Positions 35,941 to 47,110 are shown, counted from the stretch's first letter. The stretch: DNA of 64,000 bases from Limnanthes douglasii subsp. nivea (GCA_036936605.1 JAUPFV010000002.1:320184893-320248892); one strand, 5' to 3'. A program made the numbers and translations. The notes: generated by a model from the letters alone, not told the origin.

Positions 35941-37014
35941 TGCAGTTAAACTGCCAGTTCATAAACAGATTGTCAGCTTTGAACCACGGTTCCAGAACCA
36001 TTTGTCACCCCTAGAGGTAAGCTATGAAATTATATAATTACCACTGTTTAAGTGGATCTCTCACCCACACTCTACAACTGTTCATAAACAAGTTTACTAG
36101 TTATTACATTTGACCTTCTCAGTCCTTATGTTTGCCTTAGATTAGTCATTGGCAATTAATTACACCGATTTGACCCTTGTATTTATTATATCAAAACTTA
36201 TTTATCACCATATTTTCCTTCCCTTATCACATAGAAAACAGTTTTGTTGTCATGCACCACAAGAACATGTATATATACTAAGATCGACAATCATAATAGG
36301 ATCACAACAAAAAACTCCATATAAAAGAGAAGTGGATGAATGAACTATCCATAGACGACCTCTTTCCACATTGGCTTTTAACTTTTGATCAAATTCAAGA
36401 CATAAATCATTAGTCCAATGTTCAACCTCAGCATAACGTTTTGAACTTTGAATCATAATTAATACTACAATCGTGTCAACTAACTCCAATATAGGTAAAC
36501 TAAAATACTGTTTAATCTGATGATTAGACGACTCATGAAGAGTATAAGTCGTAGAACCATATCTCTTATTTTTGAAAAAAACACAAACATATTTGTCCGA
36601 AGGTAAATTCTCATAAAAATTAACAACTCTATGACCTTCTTTTTTAAGAAATTCGTTCATATATTGAATGTACATGTTCTGAGTCGCAACATAAGCACAT
36701 ATTTTAAACATATAAATTATATTTTTCCTTAAATGGTATCAATGTACCACTCAAAGAGAACTTCAAATTATTTATAAGATGATAATTATAGTATGCATGC
36801 TAGCAATTTGGAAGCAAAACGGATACAACAATAGCAATACCTAAATGACAATCACTAATAAATATGATTTGATGATCTAACAAATGTGTTTCAACATCTC
36901 TAGAAACCATAACCAATTTTTAAAATCTTTAGCCTCAACAATACTAAATGCAACAAGAAAGTTACTGTAAAAACATTTATGGAAAATATATTATAAATTA
37001 TATTGTTATATTGA

Positions 37015-37325
37015 TTATATGTGGTTTCACATCTATTGTATTCCTATTGCACATCTATAACTCGTTATATCAGTTTTTACATCTATCATATTGATTATAT
37101 ATGGTTTCGCATCTATTATATTGATTATATCTGGTTGTGGATCTGTCATATTAATATATTAAATTTCGCATTTATCATATTGATTATATATGGATTTGCA
37201 TGTATCATATTGATTATATATGATTTCTCGTCTATTATTCTTATTATCTTTGGTTTTGCATCTACCATGATACATGGTTTCACATCTATCCTATTTGGTT
37301 ATATATGGTTTCGCATTTTTAGATT
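37015..37325 (+). repeat. 30-bp minisatellite inside the mudrA intron
   Basis: Units like CATATTGATTATATATGGTTTCGCATCTAT. TTGATTA-type anchors at 37,091, 37,121, 37,151, 37,180 and 37,210 give a 30-bp period. The array lies wholly within the 416-bp GT-AG intron (37,380-36,965, minus strand) of the transposase gene. The core CGCATCTATCAT is the one seen in the protease-gene introns. Confidence 0.85.
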
Positions 37326-37621
37326 TAACATGAGAAAATAACATGTTTTGGAATAAAAAACAGTACATAACAAATCTCACCATTGTTACCATATTTAACT
37401 ATGACAGATAGCAATACCCATTTATATTTACCCATTAAAAAAAATTCATCAATAAATAAAACTAAACGACAAGAATCGAAACCATAGAGACAAGAACCAA
37501 ATGATACAAAACAACACTTGAAGACATTGGTTTCCAAATTATACTCCAGTACGTACACAATACTGCTATAAAAAATATTCAATGCTATGAAATAACTCTT
37601 AAATAATTTATACAACGTAGG

Positions 37622-39008
37622 CATAGGCGGAGCTACAGTGGGTTCCCTGGGTTCCTAAGAACCCACAACATTTTAGATATTATATTAATAAGCTTACAAA
37701 AAACTAAAGTACACTCTATCCCAGTGGAAAAGGCTGAGGTAGGAACCCATAGGTCATGGGTTCAAACCTCAGCCCCTTGCTCCTCCTTCTTCTCTTTTAA
37801 GGAGAACCCTCAGCCCCTTGCTCCTTCTTCTCTTTTTAAGGATCCTTCTTCTCTTTTAAGGTTATGAACGGTTTATTTTTTAATACAATCTAAATTCAAG
37901 TAAAAATACTAATCTAATTAAGTTAAGGGTTCATTTTTAATACAATCCAAATTCAAATAAAAATACTAATCTAACTAAACGGTTCATTTTTTAATACAAT
38001 CCAAATTCAAGTAAAAATACTAATCTAATTAAGTTAATCTAATTATATTGAAATATAAATGAAGTTATTAATTAAATAAATAAAAACATAAATTAAAAAA
38101 AATTATCTAATTAAGTTAAATAATTATACTAAAATACAAATAGATTAACTCTATTAATACAACCCAAATTCAATTAAAAATACTAATCTAATTAAATTAA
38201 TCCAATTATATTAAAATATAAATTGAGTTATTAAGTAAATATTAAAAAACATAAATAAAAAAAACTTATCTAATTAAGTTAAATAATTTTACTAAAATAC
38301 AAATAGACTAAATAGAATTATTAAGTAATATATAAAAACATAAATATAAATAAAAACGAAAACACTAATCCATTTAAATTAAGTAAATAAATAAAAACGA
38401 AAATACTAATCTAATTATATTAGAATAGAAATAGAGTTATTAAGTAAACAAATAAAAACGAAAACACTAATCTAACTTGGATAACACTAACCTAACGAAG
38501 TAAATATACTTTTCAAAGATTGTTTAAACCTTTTTCATATATACTATTTTTTATCTTTAACAAGAACCTAATTTCAACACTAGTCTAAGTAAATTAAATT
38601 CAAAAACATTAACTATATCATAGATTTTTCTCCAACACTTTAAGAACATTGACTATGTGATAAATTTCTAGTTTCCCGAATGCTACAGATCTCAACACAA
38701 TCAAAGACGTGTCAAGATGCACACATTATACGAATATAAGTAAAAAAAACTAAGATAAAAAGACCTAAATGTGAGGCAACATTGCCAAGCTCGATAATCT
38801 TGGTGTTCATAATTTTAGATTGACAAAATATTGAAGAAAATAACCAATACATAAAGGATTCGTAAATAAAAAAACACTAGTTAACCAAACAAACCAAAAA
38901 ATATAAACAAATATGGTGCATAAAAGCTTAAAAATTTCTATTTTCTGTTATTTTATTTTTCGACAATAACCAGGACCACACAAGGATCAAATCCTGGCTA
39001 CGCCACTG
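37622..39008. mobile_element. 1.4-kb non-autonomous hAT element with perfect 8-bp TSD
   Basis: Identical octamers AACGTAGG flank it at 37,614-37,621 and 39,009-39,016. Termini: CATAGGCGGAGCTACAG at the left; CAGTGGCGTAGCCAGGA on the minus strand at the right, the CAGTGGCG(G/T)AGCCA style common in plant hAT-derived elements. It interrupts mudrA: coding text stops at EIAL on one side and resumes as TLYKLFKSY on the other. Inside are two CTCAGCCCCTTGCTCC units (37,760-37,860) and many AT-rich AATACAATCCAAATTCAA(G/A)TAAAAATACTAATCTAA units (37,880-38,470). No ORF. Confidence 0.85.
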
Positions 39009-39884
39009 AACGTAGGGCTATCTCCATATATCTTTTCTCTAAAACAATCAATGAAAGACGATAAGATATATATAAACTGTAGTCGTTTTTTAAAATTGAT
39101 TTTATATTTTTGGTTGTAACATCAACATTGCTCATAACAGAAGCACGTATCACATTAACAATCAAATCCAACAATAAATATTTTTTAATTTCCTTGCAAA
39201 AACCAGTCCCACAAGTGTGAGGTTGGACATATTTCTTAACAACAACAAAAAACATTAGAATTATATTTTTTAGTATAAAGTCTTTACATGCAACCCTTTG
39301 AATCTTTTATCGTGCAATAAACAGTTACTCTTTATTTATTATTATGAAGATATTTGAAAGGGAGAACTTTTTGTAAAGCCAACTTACTAATAGTTAATCT
39401 TAAACCTATTGCACCGTCTTCAAAAACCTACCCATCACCATTAATTTCATTAACCCAACCAATAGTAGAAAGTTGTTTTTTCTTGTTACCAATAAAATTC
39501 ATACCATAATTTTGAGCAGTTTCTCAACAAATAAAATCTTGATTTGAAGTTTCAAATAAATTTTGAGAAGTTTCTCTAACATTATCGCCAACAAAATCAC
39601 TTTCAATATCAATAGTAATAGTTGAAACCCCAAAGTATTAACAATTAATGCCAAATCAAATAAATCATCATCGCAACCTAAGATAATATTTTGTAGGTCA
39701 TGAGAACAGTATCTTAAACTGAATTTACCCCAAAATAACACATCATATTTACTTTGAACAGATTTAATCATATCTTTAAATTCTTCAAACAGACCACTTG
39801 CAAGTTCACCATTTAGTTTAAAAATACATAGTCGACTTCTAGACATCGTGTACATGTATTTGACAATTCAAAAAGTAAAAATAA

Positions 39885-40065
39885 TAAACGTCTCGCATCT
39901 GTTATAAAAAAAATAACAACTGTACCGCAGCTATCATCAGTAAAATAACATGTGTCTCGCATCAATCAAACAAGTGGTCCGTATCTATCATAAAGAAATC
40001 ATATGTCATGCATCATAAGAAAACAAGTGTCTTGCACATGCGAGACGAGGGACACGAGACTAATA
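39885..40065 (+). repeat. Minisatellite just inside the right MULE terminus
   Basis: Units such as CGTCTCGCATCTGTTAT, GTGTCTCGCATCAATCA and GTCCGTATCTATCATAA. On the minus strand they read GATAGATRCGGAC / GATGCGAGAC, the same type as the array inside the left terminus (22,220-22,350). The placement is therefore symmetric. They lie just upstream of the mudrA start. Confidence 0.7.
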
Positions 40066-40068
40066 TAT

Positions 40069-40611
40069 AAACATATGAACTTTATCTTCTTCATGAAAAC
40101 TCATCCATAACCTTACTTTTCAACTACATTTCACATAATAACCAAAAACGAGTGAAACCTAACTGAATTAAACGTTTCAATTACATTTTACATATAAAAA
40201 ACCTATAATCAAGTAAAAACATAATTAAATCCTAAAAAACACATAAACTACAAAATTGATTTTAAAAGGATGGAAAATGTTCAAAATTAACGACGAAATC
40301 AAATTAAAATCAACAATGAATTCAAAATATATAAAGAAAATAAACTTAAAACAAAAAAAAAATTGAAAAATCAAACGATAAGTTGAAACGTCATGGTACC
40401 TACAATCTATTATGTACTTACAATCTATTATGGATAAAAAATGTAGAAAAAAAACTACTATATCGGTAGAAATATAGAAAAAAATAAACGAATCAAAATA
40501 TAAAAAAAATTAATATAATTTATTAAAAATATTTTGGATATTACGGAAAATAGTCGTCTTATATAACAAATACAAAAGTTAGATCGTTCTTTTCCGAAGA
40601 TTTATGAAAAC
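40069..40611 (-). repeat. Right terminal inverted repeat of the MULE
   Basis: Inverted counterpart of 21,676-22,200, with the same ordered blocks as listed there. The outermost shared block is ATGAAAAC at 40,604-40,611. It ends ~0.9 kb from the CSLD stop codon. Confidence 0.7.
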
Positions 40612-41522
40612 AAACATTTATAGTTTAAGTGGGTGTTAATTGATACTTAACCTTTGTTATTATAGTTTAATATTTTTGACTGTTTTTCTGATATTTAGAT
40701 TAAATTAATGTAAAAATAAAATAAAAGGTAAAAGTTGAAAAGAAAAATCATGAACATTTTTATAAAGCAATCTATGCAAACAACCTGTGAACATTAACAT
40801 TTCCATTTCCATTTTCATACGAACACCAGTGGACAAGTATATAAACATTAGGCAAACATATTCAGTTTATCCTGATCCGTGTTACTATATTTCAGAATGT
40901 GTTTCTTTCAGAATGTTAGGCAAACATTGCTTTAAAAGTTAATCATCAAATATATATGAAATTCGTTATGTTACTCTATACTTGACACGTGAAGTGCGAT
41001 TTCAACAATACAATTTATAGTAAAAATCGGTGCCGAATCGAATGAAATTCAATATACCAAGCATTTGTTAGAGTAAATGTAGAAAAGTTGGTAAGAGTAA
41101 TAAATTTAGAGGTTGGGTGGATGGAACACAGACACTACTAGCTTCTTACCACCTGTGACTAGTTATTTGTGGAATAAATACAGACAAGAGTTAAGCGATT
41201 TCTGTTTATGTTTTGTTTTTTTTTCACAAGAAAACAAGAGACATCAGAGACTTCAGTCACTTTAAATGCAATCCAGACATATGTTGTCAGTTTACATTTC
41301 CAGGTTTCATTTGGCTTGAGCAGTATTACTATTAGCATTACAAAGAGAATAATTATACAGTAATGGTAAGGTAAAATTTATATAAAATTTGAGTAGAGAA
41401 GTTCAGAAAAAGTTACAAGAGAGTTCAGTAATAATTAACAAATGAAAAAATCCATATATGGCATGATGATACAAAGACAAAATCCGAAGTTCACATCTCT
41501 CTAGACACAAAAGAATAAGGTC
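40612..41522. other. Spacer between the MULE and the CSLD gene
   Basis: AT-rich with no repeat or ORF I recognise. It must include the CSLD 3' UTR (the gene reads leftward and stops at 41,523); no poly(A) signal could be fixed. Confidence 0.5.
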
Positions 41523-44500
41523 TCAAGGGAAGGTGAAGGAGCCGCCGATTTGGTTATTACCATCAGGAGGACTGATCGAGACCCAGAGAAGCGATATGGT
41601 TATAGCCACTAGCCCTGACCAAACATATACTATGGTAGGCGTCCTTCCTCTTCGGCCCATTAGCCCTTTCGCGAACGGGTAAAGATGAGCCAACACCCAA
41701 AAACTAAAGAAAACTCCACCGATCAAACGGCTCCACTGCGGTATCACGCTATATATAGTCCTGCTAAACCCGACAGCTATAGCGATTATGTTCACCATCA
41801 TGATAGTGATTGGTGGTATCATCAAAGACGTCCATTTTACGATGTAAAGATCCGCAAACTCGTCGTCTATATCATCACCGCCTGATTTTGACGTCAAAGT
41901 GAACGAAATCTCGATACCTGCAACGACTTTTAGTAGCCCTTGGATTACGGCTGCAAGATGGGCACTAGTTCCACCAATGAGCCAAAACTGTTCGTTCCTC
42001 CACCATTCTTCGAGTGAAATACCGGACCATTTGATTTCAAGAATAGCTAGGAGAGATAGTGTTATGGTGATGGTGAGAAGGTAGGTGAGGAAAGTGACAT
42101 TGAGTGACTGAACTATGAACTGACCAGAAAAGAGAGATAGGGCTGGGAGGAAACAATAGACGATGAGGAAAATGGAGGTAAAAGGGTAGATACCGACGTT
42201 GAGGTACGCGATTCTTTGTAGGAATTTCATTCTTGAGCTGGCGAGGAACGCGTTATTACGCGAGAAAAATATCTCAACTGAACCAGTTGCCCACCGGAGA
42301 ACTTGGTGAAGTCTATCCGTTAGATTTATAGGTGCAGTCCCACGGAAAGCATCTCGTTTTGTAACGCAGTAAACCGACCTCCATCCTCGGTTGTGCATTC
42401 TGTAGCCGGTGACCACGTCTTCTGTAACGGACCCGTAAATCCAACCGACACGGTGTCCCCACTCAGTTTTGTCTTCGTACCAGCAAGAAATGACACCGAT
42501 AGCTTCTGCAACTGTCGATGCGTCAAGAAGGTCACGGGGAATAGTGAGTGCTCCGGGTGGACGGCCATGTTTAACGGCCGGATGATCAGCAAGTGGACGG
42601 CCTTGAAATTCTGCAACTGGAATCGAATCGATGAGAAAAGTCGAGTTGCCAAATCTTTTAGGAAGTAAAGAAAGATTAATATCTTCATCATCGGAATCGC
42701 CCATTCTTAAAGCCCGACTTTCTTCTGGAAGTTTAGATTGCTTCTTGCGGCGTGAAAAGCAACAGCTGCAGCAACCCGGATGGTTTTCTTTTGCCCGGGG
42801 AGGATCGAATCCGTAAAGAGCAACTCTTCTGAAAAGACAACCAGTTCCAACGTAAACTGGTCCCATAAGACCATCCAGAGCTCTCATGTTCACGTCGAAG
42901 AAAACAGTATTGTGATTAGCGTAGCGATCAGAAGGATCAATACCCTCGAACCTTTGTGGAAACTGAACGTAACATATACGGTCACCTCCTCGATCCATCA
43001 TAAAACACATGCCTTCTCTCATTGCTTCAGAATTGTAGATGTAGTGGTCACAGTCGAGGTTGAGTATGAAAGGGCCGTTGGACATAATTGCGGAAGCTCG
43101 GACAAGGGCATTCATTGCTCCTGCTTTCTTATTGTGATCATAGCCTGGCCGCTTCTCACGAGATACGTAAACAAGAAGTGGGAGACGGATATCAACTTCC
43201 GTGAGGTCACTAAACCCATCAGCTGTCCCAAGTAATGGTTCATCACTAGGAGGTTTCAGCATCACCTACATCAAGAAGGAAAATAAGTTTAGAATATTCC
43301 TCAGTACACTAATGATTAGGGAGAAAATCATATGAGTAGCTCGAGCTCTGCCTAAGCACGTATAGTGATGTGCTGAGATTAAGCATTATGTTAGACTTAT
43401 TAAGTTAATTGAGCCAAGGTAGACAATCCATTCAAGCTTGAGCTCATTATACTCACAAGCCGCTCGGTTATATGTATTACAAAAAATTCTAGACTATATA
43501 CGTATACTATTGAACATAAACAATTGACTTTAGCTTATTAAGGCTAAAAATTATTCAGATTCTTAATCGAGCAGGACTCGAGCTCTAGGCTATTAACCGA
43601 GCTCGAACATGAGATCATAAACGAGCTTGACCCGACTTTGAGCCTTGAAAATTAGCATGATAAGCTTGAACTCGGCTCATTTGAACCCCTATAATGAACT
43701 ATGTATTGAAACATATACACAAATGGTATGAACTATAAATTACTTTTGAGATACCTGTATAATTCCAGCATGGTCACTTCGAGAATGCTCAGATGTTGAT
43801 GTCAACCAAGTCCCAGGCCAATGAGTACCATCTGCCATCCATGTGGCTTTAGGAATCTTCACAGGCTTCACAGGCTCCACAGCTTCATCATCTCGGTTCT
43901 GTCTTTGCATCTTCATGGCCTTGATCTCCTCGCGAGCATGATAAGCATCAGAACGGCGTCGTATAGACTCAGGCAAGCTATTCGTTCGAACCTTGAACTC
44001 ATCATACTCACGCTTTACTCGTCTCCTATCCTTGACAAAATCCGATTTAACTTTATTCTTGTAAGGATCTCTTTTCAAACTGAAGTATGAATCAGGATTC
44101 CTGGGTTCGATATTGTGTTTACGACAAAATGGAACCCATATGTTAGCAAAACTAGCTGCTTCTGCCATGGCTTCGAATGTTAGAAGTGCACCGCCATCAT
44201 CTGATACATAGCACGCAAGCTTTTCAACAGGGTAGTCAGCTGCTAGAATTGACAAGATTGTATTTGCAGTGACCAGAGGAGGTTCTTTTTCTGGATCCGC
44301 CGTAGACACAAAGACATCAATTCCTGGTAGATCAGATTTTCCGGTCGGGTTGCTTAGGGTCGGTGTTTCAAATTTATCTTTGAGGACATTAAGATCAGTA
44401 GCACGATTTATTGGGCAGAGTTTAGGCAGTTGATCGAGAAGCCATGACAAGGCGAACCAGAGCTCACACACCACAGACATACCCCAAAGCCATATTGCAT

Positions 44501-46205
44501 CCTCGTTTTTGTGCTTTATTCTCCAAGCCAAGAACAATGAAAGAACGACTGCCCGAATAAGAATTAAAAGCCTGTAACAAAATTTATTTGACATTACAGC
44601 ACAAAAAAAGTGAGACGAAGTACATAGGGCAGTGACAATCACCACTAGAGTCTATAAACCAGTAAAATAACATTGGATGTATGACAAGTAGGGCTGAATC
44701 GAGCCAATATGACTGGCTGATCGAGTTTGCCTCTAGGCTGGAGGCTCCAGCCAAAAAAATGATGTTTGATGCTCAGCTAAACTCGGAATTTTTGTGACTT
44801 GCTAAGCTCAAAATACTTTTTCAATAGTCGAGCTCGACTCATCTAGAGCTTGAAAATCATACCTATTTTACATTTTCAGGCGATAAATAGTAAAAAATAA
44901 AAATTTGTAAGATAAAGATAGGAAAAATACTTATTAATATGATCTGATCATACTTTTTCAAAGTTAGGGTAAGCTATTTTTTTATCATGTTAGGTATATG
45001 AAGTTAGCTAAGTTTTTTAGGCATTACCGAGCCGCTCTATACGAACTATTTGCAAAGCCCTAAAATCAACTCGAGACACATACAAGCCTGATACTGAGCT
45101 CCAGCTCGAAAACTCAAGCTTCGAGCAGAGTTAATCATAATTGCAACCCAGTAATCACAACTTACGAAGGAAAACTGGTCAAAGAATGACCAATCAGACA
45201 TGGCATAGTAAAGATATGAAGCAAAATAGAAAGATTTACAGCAAAAAAAATGATCATATATGAAATATTGATATTTATAAACAAAAAGAAAGGCTTGACT
45301 CTTAAAAAATTAACGGCATAAAATAATAGTCTGTATTACCTATATGGACTAAGAATAGCAGCAGGTATCTTTAATTTCCGAGTAAGTGGCCTCCACGGTT
45401 TGCTCATTAACTCCATTGGTTCACCACCTCCGCCCTCATTGTCACTACCAGCATTTCCATCTTTTGGCCATATCGCATTTCCATACCCATAAGTCCCTTT
45501 AGTTTCAAACAGCCATCGATTATGATCGAAGTCACCAGTTTGACTCCTCATCAACCCCGACTTTGTCGACTTCATCAAAGACAAACGTCTCTCCATTTTT
45601 GACATCCCTGCCGGAAGAGGAAGAGGCAACGGAGGCCTTGAGTTATCAACACCGACTTGATCCAAATCCGTGTTCTTATACGGCTCTTTACATCCCGGAC
45701 AATTCCCATCACCTATCTTAACAGCATCAACATAACAATCTCTACAGATTTTAAAATCACACTCGCACGGAAGAATATCTTGGCCTCGTCCATCACTCAT
45801 CACATTTGCATCGCACCCCGGGACTGCACACGAAGATCCTTTAGTCCCAGCCATTTGAGGATGGTTTGTCTCTGAATCGATAACCTTGTCCATTAGATGA
45901 GCACGAGTTACATTATTGAAACCACCTGTAAAGAGCGAACTCGACACGTATTGCTCCTCAACTTTTTGCGAGATAGATGGATCCATCGGTTGGTTGTCAG
46001 GGGTCGGAGGTATGTGGACTGTGTAGTTACTGTAATCAACGCTACCGAGTTCACTATCGAGATCATCCCTGGAGTAGTTGACGTAGCGACCAGAGGACGT
46101 TCTTCGTGCAAATGTCACGCTCGCTGGCAAAGGAGGCTCTTGCGGATCATCTGCTTCAGAGGTTATCGATAGTCGAGATCGAGTCCCTTTAAATGATTTA
46201 GACAT
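41523..46205 (-). CDS. CSLD3: Cellulose synthase-like protein D (CSLD2/CSLD3 type)
   Basis: Membrane GT2 glycan synthase. CSLD proteins make beta-glucan wall polymer at tip-growing cells and cell plates. Exons (minus): 46,205-45,340; 44,571-43,755; 43,265-41,523, joining in frame to 1,141 aa (Arabidopsis CSLD3 is about 1,145). N-terminal [19 protein letters not shown] is the CSLD signature. A RING-like zinc finger uses Cys 126, 131, 147, 149, 154, 157, 169 and 172. Two membrane segments follow WRPLTRK. The catalytic domain carries [29 protein letters not shown] (DCD), [12 protein letters not shown] (TED) and QVLRWATGS (Q-x-x-R-W). About six C-terminal membrane segments end the protein. All key residues are present, so it looks functional. 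Closest by eye to CSLD3/CSLD2; the paralogue is uncertain. Confidence 0.93.
43266..43754 (-). repeat. GAGCTCGA-rich element remnant in CSLD intron 2
   Basis: The intron contains repeated GAGCTCG / AGCTTGA / ACCGAGC words and ends near 43,690 in AACCCCT, with an AGGGAG start near 43,318. This is the style of small hAT-derived non-autonomous elements (AGGGGTTC...GAGCCGAG). A TAATGA lies on both sides, short of a full 8-bp duplication. The intron borders are canonical. Confidence 0.4.
44572..45339 (-). repeat. GAGCTCGA-rich element remnant in CSLD intron 1
   Basis: Similar words (ATCGAGCC, GTCGAGCTCGACTC, CGAGCCGCTC, CAGCTCGAAAACTC) occur from 44,690 to 45,150 within this 768-bp intron. The related composition of both introns suggests two insertions of the same repeat class. 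No target duplication could be fixed. Confidence 0.4.
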
Positions 46206-47110
46206 ATTTTGAAAGTCTTATCAGATCGAGAACCCTTGAATCCTGAAAAGTTGTTGTACAAAAACATCTTCAGCGCTAACCACAAAGCCACTGTGACTAA
46301 AGAACCTATGTATCTAATTATTAAAAAAAAAACACATCGGTTTCGAAATTTCGAATGATTCAGTAAACACAATGATTGATTGTTTCGCTAGAGACCCAAT
46401 ACGAAGAACCAAACAGAGAATAAAGTGTCATATAACTAAAACTACTTGACTAGTGTAGCTTAGCTGAAACTCAGTTTAAAAATCTATCTTCTAAGTACAA
46501 ATCCGTAGATCTCTAACATGACAACACTTTGAAATCTCATTATGTTCCCTCTCAAGCATCTCAAACTGAACTATAGTAACAATGAAACCTTAAACTCCGC
46601 AACAAGACCATTGATCCACTAAGCTGTTTTGCTCAAAGTCTACGAAAAGCCGAAACAAAACCCAAATTTATTACATCTAAGCAAGATAAGTAGTACTTCA
46701 CACCATTTCAATTTTAAACTCGAAAGACATAAAAATAATAAAATAAAGCACGATCTAAAATCTAAAATTTTAAACAGACAGCGAAAAAACACAGCTCAAC
46801 AGTCTAGAGTGAGACAAACCTAGAAAGAAAATGAGAACGGAGGAGTACTAGTAGTAGTAGTAACAAGAACATACCTTTGAAATTTAACTATTTCAGATTT
46901 TGAATCTTTGCAACAAATCTCGAATAAAAACTACTCAATATCAATCTCTGTGTTGAGTTCTTGGTAATCACCAGCTCATTGATCTAGAGAGAGAAAAGAC
47001 GCGTAAATCTAGAATTTGAATTTTTAGAGAGAGAGAGATAGAGGTTTGAGTGAAATATACAAACACTACTACCAAGTGCGAAGAATGATGAGTAGCATTT
47101 TTTATATCAC
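46206..47110 (-). promoter_or_regulatory. CSLD leader with a probable 5' UTR intron and promoter
   Basis: On the minus strand TTTCAAAG/GTATGTTC (46,875/46,874) is a strong donor and CAACTTTTCAG/GATTC (46,243/46,242) a strong acceptor, giving a 632-bp intron 37 bp before the start codon. Upstream, a GA/CT-rich stretch (46,985-47,045) is typical of plant leaders. GTGATATAAAAAATGC near 47,098-47,113 is a TATA-like candidate. Leader introns are common in wall-synthesis genes and can raise expression; inferred here. Confidence 0.5.

Larger units (their letters stand above)
32676..36013. mobile_element. 3.3-kb non-autonomous hAT element with perfect 8-bp TSD
   Basis: Flanked by identical octamers GAGGTAAG at 32,668-32,675 and 36,014-36,021, the 8-bp duplication size of hAT elements. 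Termini are inverted: TAGGGGTAGCAAATGGT at the left, and TAGGGGTGACAAATGGT on the minus strand at the right (two mismatches in 17). The AGGGGTG-GCAAA type start is typical of plant hATs. It sits in the 3' part of the mudrA gene. No hAT transposase is visible inside. It holds subterminal repeats, a palindromic promoter-like block, a 171-codon ORF and an 89-bp tandem array, described separately. The rest (32,960-33,870) is AT-rich and includes a TTCCTAAAAAGGAAT palindrome near 33,430. Confidence 0.9.
32150..39855 (-). pseudogene. mudrA-like MULE transposase, split by two hAT insertions
   Basis: DDE transposase that would excise and move the element. N-terminal part at 39,855-39,499 (VLFWGKFSLRY, DLALIVNTLGFQ). 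39,255-39,009 reads FVVKKYVQPHTCG and LSLIVLEKRYMEIAL, the mudrA DNA-binding region. After the hAT at 37,622-39,008, the DDE start (FGSCLYGFDSCRLVLFIDE, the first Asp) lies at 37,621-37,381. A 416-bp GT-AG intron follows (37,380-36,965). 36,964 onward gives FLVAFSIVEAKDFKNWLWF and, shifted, FISDCHLGIA. 36,711-36,250 holds the C-terminal half and SWIM start VDLSIYTCSCGA, where the next Trp codon is TGA. Past the hAT at 32,676-36,013, the tail (KKKAGKPTKKMYS, then RCSKCGHNTQTH zinc knuckle) ends near 32,150. Several frameshifts; dead. Confidence 0.75.
21676..40611. mobile_element. Giant Mutator-like element (MULE) carrying Ulp1-type and mudrA genes
   Basis: Proposed single element of ~18.9 kb. 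Inverted termini at 21,676-22,200 and 40,069-40,611 share ordered blocks. On the plus strand lies a Ulp1-type cysteine protease gene (23,801-29,944). On the minus strand lies a mudrA transposase gene (39,855-32,150, interrupted). The genes converge near 32.1 kb. MULEs carrying Ulp1-like genes (KI/Kaonashi type) are an established plant class, which supports the reading. Nested inside are a solo LTR (31,422-31,872), a 3.3-kb hAT (32,676-36,013) and a 1.4-kb hAT (37,622-39,008); removing them leaves ~13.8 kb. Both genes carry stops, so the element is dead. I could not find a clean 9-bp target duplication, so the outer limits are uncertain by some tens of bases. Confidence 0.7.

Noticed and set aside
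37622..39008. Treating this as part of the MULE
   Set aside because: The perfect AACGTAGG duplication and its own termini show it is a separate hAT insertion.
21660..40625. A 9-bp target duplication for the MULE
   Set aside because: Candidates such as ATTTTTATG / GATTTATGA do not match well enough, so I left the ends approximate.
41685..43235. Plus-strand and alternate minus frames over CSLD exon 3
   Set aside because: Shadows of the CSLD frame, with no motifs of their own.
45657..46172. Open frames opposite CSLD exon 1
   Set aside because: Antisense or shifted shadows of the CSLD N-terminus.
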